DNA from: Helicobacter sp. 11S03491-1
GTDB lineage: Bacteria; Campylobacterota; Campylobacteria; Campylobacterales; Helicobacteraceae
Reading direction: 5' to 3'
DNA: 64,000 bases
Assembly: GCF_002272835.1 (NCBI RefSeq)
Contig: NZ_MLAO01000009.1
Coordinates: 1-64,000, forward strand
Part shown: positions 29,501-38,565 of the stretch, piece after piece
Layout of the letters: every line of letters starts with the position of its first letter
Position numbering within the stretch: the first letter of the stretch is position 1
Position numbers and translations under genes: made by a program
The notes under the pieces: model-generated
Databases searched by the model: none
Told to the model about the DNA's origin: nothing
The model's input: only the letters and a program-made list of their open reading frames with translations

Positions 29501-30514
29501 TTAAAGATACCTTGCTCTCTCATATTGCTTTGGCAAACTCACATTTTGATTCAATTCAAGCCCGGCGCCAATTGGCCAATAAGGATTTTTTAATAATTCT
29601 CTAGCCAAGAATATGCCATCAACCACACCTGACTCAATTAACTTATTAGCCATCTTGGGTTGGGTAATCATGCCTCCACCAATACAAGGAATATTAAGTT
29701 TTTCACGCAAAATTCTTGCACATTCTATTTGATAACCCGCATAAGTCTTGATCGCAGCCTCCACAATCCCCCCACTACTGACATCAAGGACATCAAAAAG
29801 ATGCTTGATAGGATCTAATAACCTAACAAAATCATCCACATCATTTCCCTCCGGATGATAATCTCTTGCTGAGATTCTAAGCAATAAAGGAAATTCTTTG
29901 GGCAAAACAGATCTTAGCGCCTCAAGAATTTCTTTTAAAAATTTTTTTCTATCTTTGCCATACTCATCAGTGCGTTTATTGCTCAATGGAGAGAGAAATT
30001 CACTGATAAGATACCCATGTGCCCCATGTATTTCAATACCATCAAATCCTGCTTTCAAGGCACGAATACCTGCTTGTTTAAAATCTTGTATAACCTTTTG
30101 AATATCTTCTTGGGTCATCTCCTTTGGCAATGGAGATTTCTCAGAAAAGCCAATTGCTGAGGGAGCAAGAATTTCTGCCACATCACATTCGCACTTTCTA
30201 CCGGCATGCCCTAATTGCAAAACCATTTTTGCCCCATAAGCATGACAAGCATCAACAACTGACTTTAGCCCTTCAATATGTTCATCACTCCAAATCCCCA
30301 AATCTTGAGGAGAGATTCTGCTATCTTTTGAAACTGCGTTCGCTTCTATGATAATCAACCCTACTTGCCCAATAGCCCGGGTGAGATAATGGGTGTAATG
30401 CCATGAGTTTATTTTGCCATCTGTGGCGCTATATTGGTCCATTGGAGCCATTACAATTCTATTTTTGATTTCAAGATTGTTAATTTTCCAACTTGAAAAA
30501 AGTGTGTTTTTCAT
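29501..30514 (-). CDS. Old yellow enzyme family NAD(P)H:flavin oxidoreductase (NamA/YqjM-like)
   Basis: An FMN-dependent ene-reductase of 337 residues with a TIM barrel. Visible are APMDQYSATDGKINSWHYTHY near the N-terminus, the catalytic and FMN region GFDGIEIHGAHGYLISEFLSP followed by NKRTDEYG, and LLRISARD. Such enzymes reduce activated double bonds or nitro and electrophilic compounds, often in stress defence. It is second after a small conserved gene (3 bp gap) and before ktrB. Confidence 0.9.
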   Translation of the reverse strand: MKNTLFSSWKINNLEIKNRIVMAPMDQYSATDGKINSWHYTHYLTRAIGQVGLIIIEANAVSKDSRISPQDLGIWSDEHIEGLKSVVDACHAYGAKMVLQLGHAGRKCECDVAEILAPSAIGFSEKSPLPKEMTQEDIQKVIQDFKQAGIRALKAGFDGIEIHGAHGYLISEFLSPLSNKRTDEYGKDRKKFLKEILEALRSVLPKEFPLLLRISARDYHPEGNDVDDFVRLLDPIKHLFDVLDVSSGGIVEAAIKTYAGYQIECARILREKLNIPCIGGGMITQPKMANKLIESGVVDGIFLARELLKNPYWPIGAGLELNQNVSLPKQYERARYL

Positions 30515-30517
30515 TTT

Positions 30518-30724
30518 CTACTCCTGATTTTTGATGTAAAATCCTTTTTCATTATAAGTGATGTCAAATTTTTCCCCACTTTTTAAATCAATCAAATAAC
30601 ATTGTTCAATTGTCTCTGCTAAGACCCTCTCAACAGGAATTTGACGCAATCTTTGATATACTTCATCTATATCTTCGCACAAAGCTGAAAAACCAAACAT
30701 CATAAGCTTATATTGAAAATCCAT
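30518..30724 (-). CDS. Small conserved-looking protein of unknown function
   Basis: A 68-residue soluble protein with no motif I recognise. The N-terminal half is helical (EDIDEVYQRLRQIPVERVL) and the C-terminal half looks like strands (YLIDLKSGEKFDITYNEKGFYI). A GAGG ribosome site precedes the ATG, and it sits 3 bp ahead of the flavin reductase gene, which supports translation. It leads the operon; its role is unknown. Confidence 0.65.
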   Translation of the reverse strand: MDFQYKLMMFGFSALCEDIDEVYQRLRQIPVERVLAETIEQCYLIDLKSGEKFDITYNEKGFYIKNQE

Positions 30725-30843
30725 TATTCCCTCGTTGCTTATTTATAAAAATAATTAATGCCAAATACTCTACCATAAAAATACTATATTTGCTAAAATC
30801 ACAATATTGCAATCTTGTTTGTAAATCTTACAAAAGGATATTT

Positions 30844-32304
30844 ATGAATATTTTTACACAAACACGTATTAATGATTGTGTCTGCGACAAAAAAGTAGAT
30901 TTTGAGGAAGTCATTTTGAATCCCGGTACATCTTCCCGGGGTCTTTACACATTAGAAAATATCCCTTCAGTTGATTTTGCTTCAATAATCAATTATGATT
31001 ATTTAGAACTTACAAAATATATTTTTCGCGCCCTCAATATTGATCCGGAATCAAATACTTTAGAAGAAGCACTCCAATGTTACAAAAAATTTGATAATCC
31101 CCTAAACCCCGCTCCTTTAGTAAAAATCAAAGAAAATCTCTATGCCCAAGAACTCTATCATGGACCTACAAGAGCCTTTAAAGATATGGCACTCCAACCA
31201 TTTGGAGTAATTTTTTCTAAACTTGCAAATAAAAAACACAAAAAATACCTCATACTTACAGCCACAAGTGGGGATACAGGTCCTGCTACGCTAGAAAGCT
31301 TTGCCAATAGGGATAATATTTTTGTTGTCTGTCTTTACCCAAAAGGAGGGACAAGCGATGTCCAAGCCCTTCAAATGACAACCCAAAATGCCAAAAACTT
31401 AAAAATATTAGGTATTGAAGGCAACTTTGATGATGCTCAAAGCACCCTAAAATCACTTTTAAATGATGAGGGATTTAAAAATACTTTAGAAAAAAAACAG
31501 ATTTATCTATCAGCGGCTAATTCTGTTAATTTTGGACGGATCGCATTTCAAATTATTTATCATATATGGGGTTATCTCAATCTGGTTAAAAATAATCAAA
31601 TCAATTTTGGAGAGGAAATTTTTATCGTCATTCCCAGTGGGAATTTTGGGAATGCTTTGGGAGCATTTTATGCTAAGATGATGGGATTGCCTATCAAGAA
31701 AATTATCGTTGCTTCTAATCCAAATGATATTCTAACTCAATTTATTCATACAGGTATTTATAATATCCAAAATAAAGCGCTTATCAAAAGCCTATCCCCG
31801 GCAATGGATATTTTAAGAAGCTCCAATATAGAGAGAGTTTTATTTGCTTTATTTGGCGCAAAACGCACCACGGAGTGGATGAATAATCTGGAAAATACAT
31901 CTTGTTATAAACTTACTCCCCATGAACACAGCTTATTGCAATCGTATTTTTTAGCAACTTCTTGTGATGATAAAGAATGCCTCCAAACCATCAAAGAAAC
32001 TTTTAACATAGGTTATTTATCAGATCCTCACACAGCCACCGGTATAAAAGCAGCCCAAGAATTATGCCATCAAACACCTGCGATTATTTGTTCTACGGCA
32101 GAGTGGAGTAAATTTGCCCCCACAGTAGCCAAAGCTATCTTGGGCAAAAATCTTTGCGATAAAGAGGCAATTGAACTTTTAAATCAACAAGCCCATATTC
32201 AAATCCATTCTTCTATAAATGATCTGTTTTCCAAACCCATTATCCACACACAAACTTTGGACAAAGATGAAATCAAATCAAGCATTTTAGACTGGCTAAA
32301 ATAA
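30844..32304 (+). CDS. thrC: Threonine synthase
   Basis: A PLP enzyme converting O-phosphohomoserine to threonine, 486 residues from the ATG at 30844. This start has AAAGGA upstream; a TTG 18 codons earlier gives an implausible leader. The PLP lysine is in HGPTRAFKDMALQPF, with TATSGDTGPATLE and PSGNFGNALGAFYA binding phosphate and cofactor. It corresponds to HP0098. hsdS follows 29 bp later on the same strand, with no terminator between, so thrC transcription may run into the restriction-modification genes. Confidence 0.92.
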   Translation: MNIFTQTRINDCVCDKKVDFEEVILNPGTSSRGLYTLENIPSVDFASIINYDYLELTKYIFRALNIDPESNTLEEALQCYKKFDNPLNPAPLVKIKENLYAQELYHGPTRAFKDMALQPFGVIFSKLANKKHKKYLILTATSGDTGPATLESFANRDNIFVVCLYPKGGTSDVQALQMTTQNAKNLKILGIEGNFDDAQSTLKSLLNDEGFKNTLEKKQIYLSAANSVNFGRIAFQIIYHIWGYLNLVKNNQINFGEEIFIVIPSGNFGNALGAFYAKMMGLPIKKIIVASNPNDILTQFIHTGIYNIQNKALIKSLSPAMDILRSSNIERVLFALFGAKRTTEWMNNLENTSCYKLTPHEHSLLQSYFLATSCDDKECLQTIKETFNIGYLSDPHTATGIKAAQELCHQTPAIICSTAEWSKFAPTVAKAILGKNLCDKEAIELLNQQAHIQIHSSINDLFSKPIIHTQTLDKDEIKSSILDWLK

Positions 32305-32333
32305 ACCAAAATAAAACACTTTTAAGGAAACAA

Positions 32334-33533
32334 ATGAAAGAAACACAAGAATTACTACAAATAATCACTAACGGGGAGGGGGTAGAGTTTAAGAGCTTGG
32401 GGGAAATTTTAAAATTTGAACAACCAACAAAATATATTGTAAAATCTACCAATTATGATAATAGTTTTGAAACTCCTGTTCTCACAGCAGGGAAAAGCTT
32501 TATTTTAGGATATACCAATGAAATACAAGGAATATGCAATGCAAATAAACAAAATCCTATCATAATTTTTGATGACTTTACAACATCGTTTCACTGGGTT
32601 GATTTTCCTTTTAAAATAAAATCTTCTGCTGCTAAAATTTTAAGAATAAATCATAAAAATATAAATTTCAAATTTGTATTTCATTCAATGAAGTGCATAA
32701 AATTTATACCACAAGAACATTCAAGACACTGGATTTCTATATACTCTCAATTCCAAATCCCCATCCCTCCTTTGGAAGTGCAACAAGAGATTGTTAGGAT
32801 ATTGGATAAATTCACGGAATTACAAGCAGAATTACAAGCAGAATTACAAGCAAGAAAAAAGCAATATGAATACTACAGAGAAAAGCTTTTAGATATAAAA
32901 ATACTCAATCAATCAGCAAATAATATGGGGGGGGGGGGGGGGGGGTTTAAGAGCTTGGGGGAAATTTTTGATATTAAAAATGGATATACACCTTCAAAAT
33001 CAAACAAAGAATTTTGGGAAAATGGGAGCATTCCTTGGTTTAGAATGGAGGATATTCGTAAAAATGGTAGAATCTTAAAAAATTCTATCCAACACATAAC
33101 ACCCCAAGCCATAAAAAACAATAAAATTTTTCCAAAAGATTCTATTATTATGGCAACAAGTGCAACAATTGGTGAACACGCCCTCATACAAGTTGATTTC
33201 TTAGCAAATCAACGATTTATCTGCTTGAGCAAAAAAGTGGGTTCTTCTTTGCAAATAGATATGAAATATATTTATTATTATGGCTTTATTCTGGGGAAAT
33301 GGTGTAGAGATAATATTGATGTTTCCAGTTTTGCTTCCGTGGATATAAAAAAATTCAAACAAAAGCAAATCCCCATCCCTCCTTTGGAAGTGCAACAATA
33401 TATTATCGATACATTGGATAGATTTGACGATTTGACAAATGATTCAAACAAAGGATTGAGAGCTGAAATCACTGCCAGGCATAAACAATATGAATACTAC
33501 AGAGAAAAATTACTTTCTTTTAAAAAAAGATAA
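32334..33533 (+). CDS. hsdS: Type I restriction-modification specificity subunit with G19 phase-variation tract
   Basis: The DNA-recognition subunit, 399 residues in two halves. Each half begins FKSLGEI, continues into a variable target-recognition domain (about 25-140 and 215-345) and ends with a conserved IPIPPLEVQQ helix and KQYEYYREKLL. The central helix holds three tandem ELQA units, the type of spacer repeat that sets recognition spacing in EcoR124-like systems. A run of 19 G (32927-32945) lies between the halves and is in frame here, giving a full subunit. A tract of 20 or 17 G brings TAA immediately after it; 18 G ends about 50 codons on. AAGGA precedes the ATG. Confidence 0.93.
   Translation: MKETQELLQIITNGEGVEFKSLGEILKFEQPTKYIVKSTNYDNSFETPVLTAGKSFILGYTNEIQGICNANKQNPIIIFDDFTTSFHWVDFPFKIKSSAAKILRINHKNINFKFVFHSMKCIKFIPQEHSRHWISIYSQFQIPIPPLEVQQEIVRILDKFTELQAELQAELQARKKQYEYYREKLLDIKILNQSANNMGGGGGGFKSLGEIFDIKNGYTPSKSNKEFWENGSIPWFRMEDIRKNGRILKNSIQHITPQAIKNNKIFPKDSIIMATSATIGEHALIQVDFLANQRFICLSKKVGSSLQIDMKYIYYYGFILGKWCRDNIDVSSFASVDIKKFKQKQIPIPPLEVQQYIIDTLDRFDDLTNDSNKGLRAEITARHKQYEYYREKLLSFKKR
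32387..32410 (+). repeat. 24-bp direct repeat, copy 1, at the start of hsdS half 1
   Basis: Identical to 32945-32968. It encodes FKSLGEI at the head of the first recognition half. Matched repeats at the head of both halves could allow recombination to swap or lose a target-recognition domain. Confidence 0.8.
32754..32786 (+). repeat. 33-bp direct repeat, copy 1, conserved helix of hsdS half 1
   Basis: Identical to 33366-33398. It encodes the QIPIPPLEVQQ segment that follows each target-recognition domain. It marks the end of recognition domain 1. Confidence 0.8.
32817..32852 (+). repeat. Three tandem 12-bp repeats (ELQA) in the hsdS central spacer
   Basis: The unit GAATTACAAGCA occurs three times in a row and encodes ELQAELQAELQA in the helix joining the two recognition domains. 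Copy-number change keeps the frame but lengthens or shortens the spacer, as known for the TAEL repeats of EcoR124I and EcoR124II. Confidence 0.8.
32927..32945 (+). repeat. Poly-G tract (19 G) in hsdS
   Basis: Nineteen consecutive G in a genome region poor in G. It encodes a run of Gly between the two hsdS halves. Homopolymeric G tracts of this kind are established slippage sites for phase variation in Helicobacter and Campylobacter. Exact length may vary between reads. Confidence 0.92.
32945..32968 (+). repeat. 24-bp direct repeat, copy 2, at the start of hsdS half 2
   Basis: Identical to 32387-32410. Its first base is the last G of the homopolymer, so the slippage tract abuts the repeat. 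Its GTTTAA start supplies the stop codon when the tract is one base longer. Confidence 0.8.
33366..33398 (+). repeat. 33-bp direct repeat, copy 2, conserved helix of hsdS half 2
   Basis: Identical to 32754-32786. It follows the second target-recognition domain. Confidence 0.8.
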
Positions 33534-33598
33534 AAAATTATAAACTATAATTTTGAATACAATAAAAATATCCAAAGGAATTATAAGGAATTATGATG
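33534..33598 (+). promoter_or_regulatory. hsdS-hsdR spacer: small hairpin, -10-like boxes, tandem ribosome sites
   Basis: A 9-bp A/T stem (33534-33554) contains TATAAT at 33546-33551, and TACAAT follows at 33558-33563. Then AAGGAATTAT is repeated twice (33575-33594) right before two adjacent ATG codons. The second AAGGA is 3 bp from the first ATG and 6 bp from the second (33596), so translation more likely begins at 33596. Confidence 0.45.
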
Positions 33599-36500
33599 AT
33601 AAATGATTTGATTTCACAAAATCCTAACAGCACCATTATCGGCAACTATGAACGAGTACAAAGAAAAAATAAAGGTTATCAAACCGAAGCAGAACTTGAA
33701 GAAAAACTCCTACAAGATTTAGAAAAACAAGGCTATCAAAGGATTACTATCAAGTCTTTAAAAGAGCTAAAGCCCAATCTCAAAAAACAGCTAGAAAAAC
33801 TAAATGATATTACATTCAGCCAAAATGAATGGGAAACATTCTATACAAATATCTTAACAAATCCACAAAAACCCGTGAAGACAAAACAGAAATGTTGCAA
33901 ACACAAATGCATACAGAGCTATTAATCAGAGATGATGGGAGTATAAAAAATATCAAACTCATTGATAGGAAAGATATTTTTAAGAATTCTTTACAAGTAA
34001 TTTCTCAGCTGGAAAACAACGAAGGCGAATACAAAAATCGCTATGATATAACCATTCTGGTCAATGGCTTGCCATTGGTGCATATTGAGTTGAAAAAAAG
34101 AGGGATAGATTTAAAAGAAACTTTTAATCAAATCGATCGTTACAGTAGAGAGAGTTTTTGGGCGGGAGATGGATTGTTTGAATTTGTGCAAATTTTTGTC
34201 ATCAGCAATGGTACAATAACAAAATATTATGCCAACTCTACGCGCTATAAATCAGGCGACTTAAAAAATTTAAATAATCATTTTGCTTTTTGTATTCATT
34301 TTTCAGACTTTCAAAACAATGCCATTGAAGAGCTTGAAGATTTTACAAAAACATTTTTTGCAAAAAACACCCTATTGAATATCCTCACAAAATTTTGTGT
34401 ATTCAATACTAACAAAGAACTCCTGGTAATGCGTCCTTATCAAATCGCAGCAACTGAATCTATCATTTATAGAATAATCCTAGCCCACAATGAAAAACTT
34501 TATGGAAAAACAGAAGCAGGCGGATATATATGGCATAGCACAGGAAGCGGCAAGACTCTAACTTCTTTCAAAACTGCCCTGCTGGCTTGCGATCTTGAAT
34601 TCATCAAAAAAGTCATTTTTGTAGTGGATAGAAAAGACTTGGATTATCAAACCATGCGCGAATACGATTCATTCCAAAAAGGTTCTGCCAACGCAACCGC
34701 AAGCACTGATGAACTCAAAAAACTAATAGAATCTGATAATAACGATGAAAAAATCATCATCACAACCATTCAAAAACTCTCGAAATTTGTAAGTAAATAT
34801 AGCAATTCTGATGTTTTCAATAAAGAAATAGTATTTATTTTTGATGAATGCCATAGGAGTCAATTTGGCAGTATGCATGAACGAATCAAGAAAAAATTTA
34901 AAAAATATTATATTTTTGGTTTCACCGGAACACCCATACTTAAAGAAAATGCTGCTAAAAACTACACTACAATAAAAACAAAAAATCCATCCGGACAAAT
35001 CGAAGAAAATGCTGTTATAAAAACTACAGATGTTGTCTTTGGCAAGGAACTACACACTTACACAATTTTAAATGCTATTAGAGATGGTAATGTCTTGCCA
35101 TTCAGATATGAACATACATCAACAATGAAAGAGCAAAAAAATATTTCTGATGAAAAAGTACAAAATATCCAAAAAGAATCTGCCCTATTACACAAAGATA
35201 GAATTGCTAAAATCGTAAGTTATATCCTAGAGCATTTTGACCAAAAAACAAAGCGAAAAAATCACTACAATCTCAACAACAAAAAGATATCAGGTTTCAA
35301 TTCTATTTTTGCTACTGCCAGCGTAGAATTTGCCAAAGCATATTATCTTGAATTCAAAAAACAATTAGCAGGGAATGAAAATGGCATCAAAATAGGTATC
35401 ATCTACTCTTATGCACCCAATGAAGATATAGGTGATGAAATAGACCCGGGAGCAGAAACTCAAGATTCCAAAAACTTTCTAGAATCAGCGATCCAAGACT
35501 ACAACGGAATATTTAAAAGCAATTTTTCTTTAAATAACTTTAATGATTATTATAAAGATGTTTCTTTAAAACTTAAAAATAAAGAATTGGATTTGTTAAT
35601 CGTGGTGAATATGTTTTTAACAGGATTTGACTCCAAAACCCTCAATACATTATGGGTGGATAAAAACTTGCAACATCACGGACTTTTACAGAGTTTTTCA
35701 CGTACCAATAGGATACTCAATGATGTCAAAACTTTTGGCAATATTGTGAGTTTTAGAAACCTGGAACAAGCCATGAATGCTAGCTTAAAGTTGTTTGGAC
35801 ATGAGGAAACTAAAAATATCGTTTTATTAAGAACATTTGATGAATACCTCAAAGGCTATAATGAAAACAATATCCATCAAGTTGGATATAACGAACTTGT
35901 AACCAAATTAGAAAAAAAATTTAATATAAAGAATTTCCCTCTTACAACCGATGAAGAAAAAAAGGAATTTATCCAATGTTTTGGTCAATTGCTCAAATTA
36001 AAAAATATCTTAGATGTTTTTAATGAATTTAAAGAACACAATATTTTAGATGAATCTCTAGAGCAAGACTATCAAAGCCAATATGTTAAGCTATACAAAC
36101 AAATACGAAATACCAAAGAAAAAGTCACTATTGAAGATGATATTAGTTTTGAAATAGAACTCATCAAACAAGTAGAAGTCAATGTAGATTATATTTTATT
36201 TTTATTAGAAAAATATTATAAAAACAAAGAAAAAGACTCTAAAAAAAGTATCTTACGTCTAGTTGATTCCAGCATTACCTTATACAACAAAAAAGATTTG
36301 ATACGTTCATTTTTAGAAGAAATCGATAAAAAACAAGATGAAGATTTTGATCAACTCTTTGAAGCCTATATAAAAGAAAAACAAGAAAATGAACTCCAAA
36401 AGATTATAAAAGATGAAAATCTCAATGAAGAGAAAACAAAAAAATTCTTACAAAATGCCTTTGAAACCAATAAGTTTCAAGACTTAGGTATAGGCATAAA

Positions 36501-36642
36501 TAGCGTACTTCCAAAATTTCCACTACTTGTTCCCAAAGAAATACAAAAACAAAATATTCAAAAAAGAAAAGACATCATCTCAAAGCTCAAAGATTTCTTT
36601 GAAAGGTTTAACGACATAAGAAAAAAATCTCCTGCAAATTAA
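33593..36642 (+). pseudogene. hsdR: Type I restriction endonuclease subunit, apparently frameshifted
   Basis: The DNA translocase/nuclease subunit, in two frames. Codons from 33593 give about 92 residues of normal HsdR N-terminus (NEWETFYTNILTNPQK). The family sequence then continues one base earlier in frame (TREDKTEMLQTQ) to 36642, about 1016 residues in all. One extra A in the A5 run at 33867-33871 restores PQKTREDKTEM. The downstream part alone can be read from an ATG at 33829 (937 residues). It keeps the nuclease triad (YDITILVNGLPLVHIELKK), Walker A (HSTGSGKTLTS), FDECHRSQFG, GFTGTPI and SFSRTNR. Either a real inactivation, a truncated but working form, or a sequencing error. Confidence 0.85.
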
Positions 36643-36694
36643 GAGATTTCAGGTTTGGCTAACTTGTTTGATTGATTTTAATCTTCAAGCTAAT

Positions 36695-38260
36695 TTAGGA
36701 AATTTTTTCTAATTCCATCACAATAGAATCTATCTGTATCCTTAATTCTGACTGCCTTTTTACGATTTCTTCTATCTCTTTATTGAGAGATTTAATATCA
36801 ACTTTTTGACGTGTATCTTCAGACTCTATATAACTTGAAACGCTTAAATTATAGTTATTTGCCTTGATTTCCCCTTTATCTGCTAATGAGCAAAGATAAT
36901 CTATATTTTCGCGTTTCTTATAGAGACTCAAAATATTTTGTATGTTTTCTTCAGTGAGCATATTTTTGTTTGTAACCTTAATATATTCCTTAGAAGCGTT
37001 GATAAAAAGGGTATTATTATCTTGCTTATTTTTACGCAATACCATTATACAAACAGCAATAGACGTACCAAAAAAGAGATTATCACTCAATGAAATAATA
37101 CAATCAACATAATTATTATCCACCAAATAACCCCTAATTTTCTCTTCTGCACCTCTACGATGCAGCACACCCGGAAAACAGACAATCGCTGCACTTCCCT
37201 TCTCTGAAAGCCAAGAAAGTATATGCATCACAAATGCCAAATCTGCCTTAGAAGTAGGAGCCAAAACCCCTGCCCTACTAAAACGATCATCATTAATCAA
37301 TATTGGATTATTTTTGCCTTCCCATTTTTTGGAATAAGGAGGATTACTAACGATAGCATCAAAAGGTTCTTCATTTTTATGTTTTTCACAAGGATTTACC
37401 AATGTATCCCCGTGTGCGATATGAAATTTTTCATATCCAACATTATGCAAAAACATATTCATTCTCGCTAAATTATAAGTAGTGATATTTTCTTCTTGAC
37501 CAAAATAGCCCAACTTCGGATCTTGTTTTAGAGATTTTTTGTATTGCAATAACAATGAACCTGACCCACAAGCAGGATCATAGACTTTGTTTGGAATTCC
37601 CTTATTACTCAAAGTAATTTCTACTAAAAGCCTGCTGACTTCTTGAGGAGTAAAAAACTCGCCACCACTTCTGCCTGCATTGCTCGCATACATCATCATC
37701 AAAAACTCATAAGCATCCCCAAAGGCATCGATTTTATTGTTGCTATAATCAAGTTCTAACGCATTGATGGATTCCATAATCTTTAGCAACTTTTTATTGC
37801 GTTCAATATTGCTATTACCAAGCTTAGCTGAATTTACATCGATATCTTTATCTTTGAAAAGATCTTTAAAGTTATCTTCGCTCGCTTTGCCTTTACAAGA
37901 ATTTTCAATATTATCAAATGCTTCTTTGAGTCTCATATTAAGATTTTCTAATTTAGAGTGATCTTCTCGGATTTCTTTTAAAATATTTTCAAATAAATCC
38001 TCAGGAGAGATAAAAAAACCTTTGTCATCAATGATGTCATCCTCATAACTCTTAATTTGTTCATACTCTATCTTTGAGTAATCTTCAACATCCGGAAATT
38101 CTTCTTTGATATAAGTTTTCAAATTCTCACAAATAAATCGATAAAACAAAAAACCCAAAACATAAGTCTTAAAGTCCCAACCATCAACACTCCCACGCAA
38201 ATCCTCTGCAATTTTCCAAATTGCTCTATGTAGTTTTGCTCTCTGCTGCACACTTTCCAT
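36695..38260 (-). CDS. hsdM: Type I restriction-modification DNA methyltransferase subunit
   Basis: The N6-adenine methyltransferase subunit, 521 residues. A helical HsdM_N domain (about 1-150) is followed by FFTPQEVSRLLVEI, the SAM motif VYDPACGSGSLLLQ and the catalytic NPPY (IVSNPPYSKKW). The C-terminal helix (about 470-521) would pack against HsdS. It is complete. It lies opposite to hsdS and hsdR and converges on hsdR with a 52-bp gap, so methyltransferase expression is independent of the specificity gene. Normally hsdM and hsdS share an operon. Confidence 0.93.
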   Translation of the reverse strand: MESVQQRAKLHRAIWKIAEDLRGSVDGWDFKTYVLGFLFYRFICENLKTYIKEEFPDVEDYSKIEYEQIKSYEDDIIDDKGFFISPEDLFENILKEIREDHSKLENLNMRLKEAFDNIENSCKGKASEDNFKDLFKDKDIDVNSAKLGNSNIERNKKLLKIMESINALELDYSNNKIDAFGDAYEFLMMMYASNAGRSGGEFFTPQEVSRLLVEITLSNKGIPNKVYDPACGSGSLLLQYKKSLKQDPKLGYFGQEENITTYNLARMNMFLHNVGYEKFHIAHGDTLVNPCEKHKNEEPFDAIVSNPPYSKKWEGKNNPILINDDRFSRAGVLAPTSKADLAFVMHILSWLSEKGSAAIVCFPGVLHRRGAEEKIRGYLVDNNYVDCIISLSDNLFFGTSIAVCIMVLRKNKQDNNTLFINASKEYIKVTNKNMLTEENIQNILSLYKKRENIDYLCSLADKGEIKANNYNLSVSSYIESEDTRQKVDIKSLNKEIEEIVKRQSELRIQIDSIVMELEKIS

Positions 38261-38407
38261 AAAATGCCTTTAATATATTTAATTTTAAAATTATATCAAA
38301 ATTATAATGTCAAAAAATCTCTCATAAATTAAATTACTTACTTAAAAAAATTTGAAAAATATTTATTTCAAAAAATATCTTATTGCTCGGATTTATTATT
38401 TTAGTTT

Positions 38408-38420
38408 AATGATAATCATT
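38408..38420. promoter_or_regulatory. Fur-box-like palindrome
   Basis: AATGATAATCATT is identical to the central 13 bases of the classical E. coli 19-bp Fur box; the flanks match poorly (about 14 of 19 overall). It overlaps the region upstream of a TATAAAT at 38427-38433 on the plus strand. Confidence 0.5.
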
Positions 38421-38433
38421 TATCTCTATAAAT

Positions 38434-38556
38434 ATTTTAAATAAAAACTTTTTAAGCTGATAATTTTGTTTGTGTTTATATGAAGAAATAATCTTAAATA
38501 CAAAGACTTATATAAAGAGAGTTAATCCCGGCTAAAAATAGCCGGGATTTTTGATG
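38434..38556 (+). ncRNA. Candidate small RNA between hsdM and petC
   Basis: The 305-bp gap 38261-38565 holds, on the plus strand, a Fur-box-like palindrome, TATAAAT (38427-38433) and, about 100 bp on, a strong hairpin (ATCCCGGCTA/TAGCCGGGAT, 38525-38548) followed by TTTTT. No plus-strand gene precedes this terminator and no open frame lies between, so a small transcript of about 115 bases is a reasonable guess. The hairpin could instead serve the 3' end of petC, but its T run is on the plus strand. Confidence 0.35.
38525..38553 (+). terminator. Strong intrinsic terminator, plus-strand polarity
   Basis: A 10-bp GC-rich stem (ATCCCGGCTA with TAGCCGGGAT) and an AAAA loop, followed by TTTTTG. 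On the minus strand, downstream of petC, it lacks a clear T run, although the hairpin may still act there. Confidence 0.75.
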
Positions 38557-38565
38557 CAGATAGGC

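Noticed and set aside
33867-33871. The A5 run in hsdR as a phase-variation tract
   Set aside because: Five bases is too short for frequent slippage. A fixed mutation or sequencing error is more likely, so it is treated as a possible deletion only.
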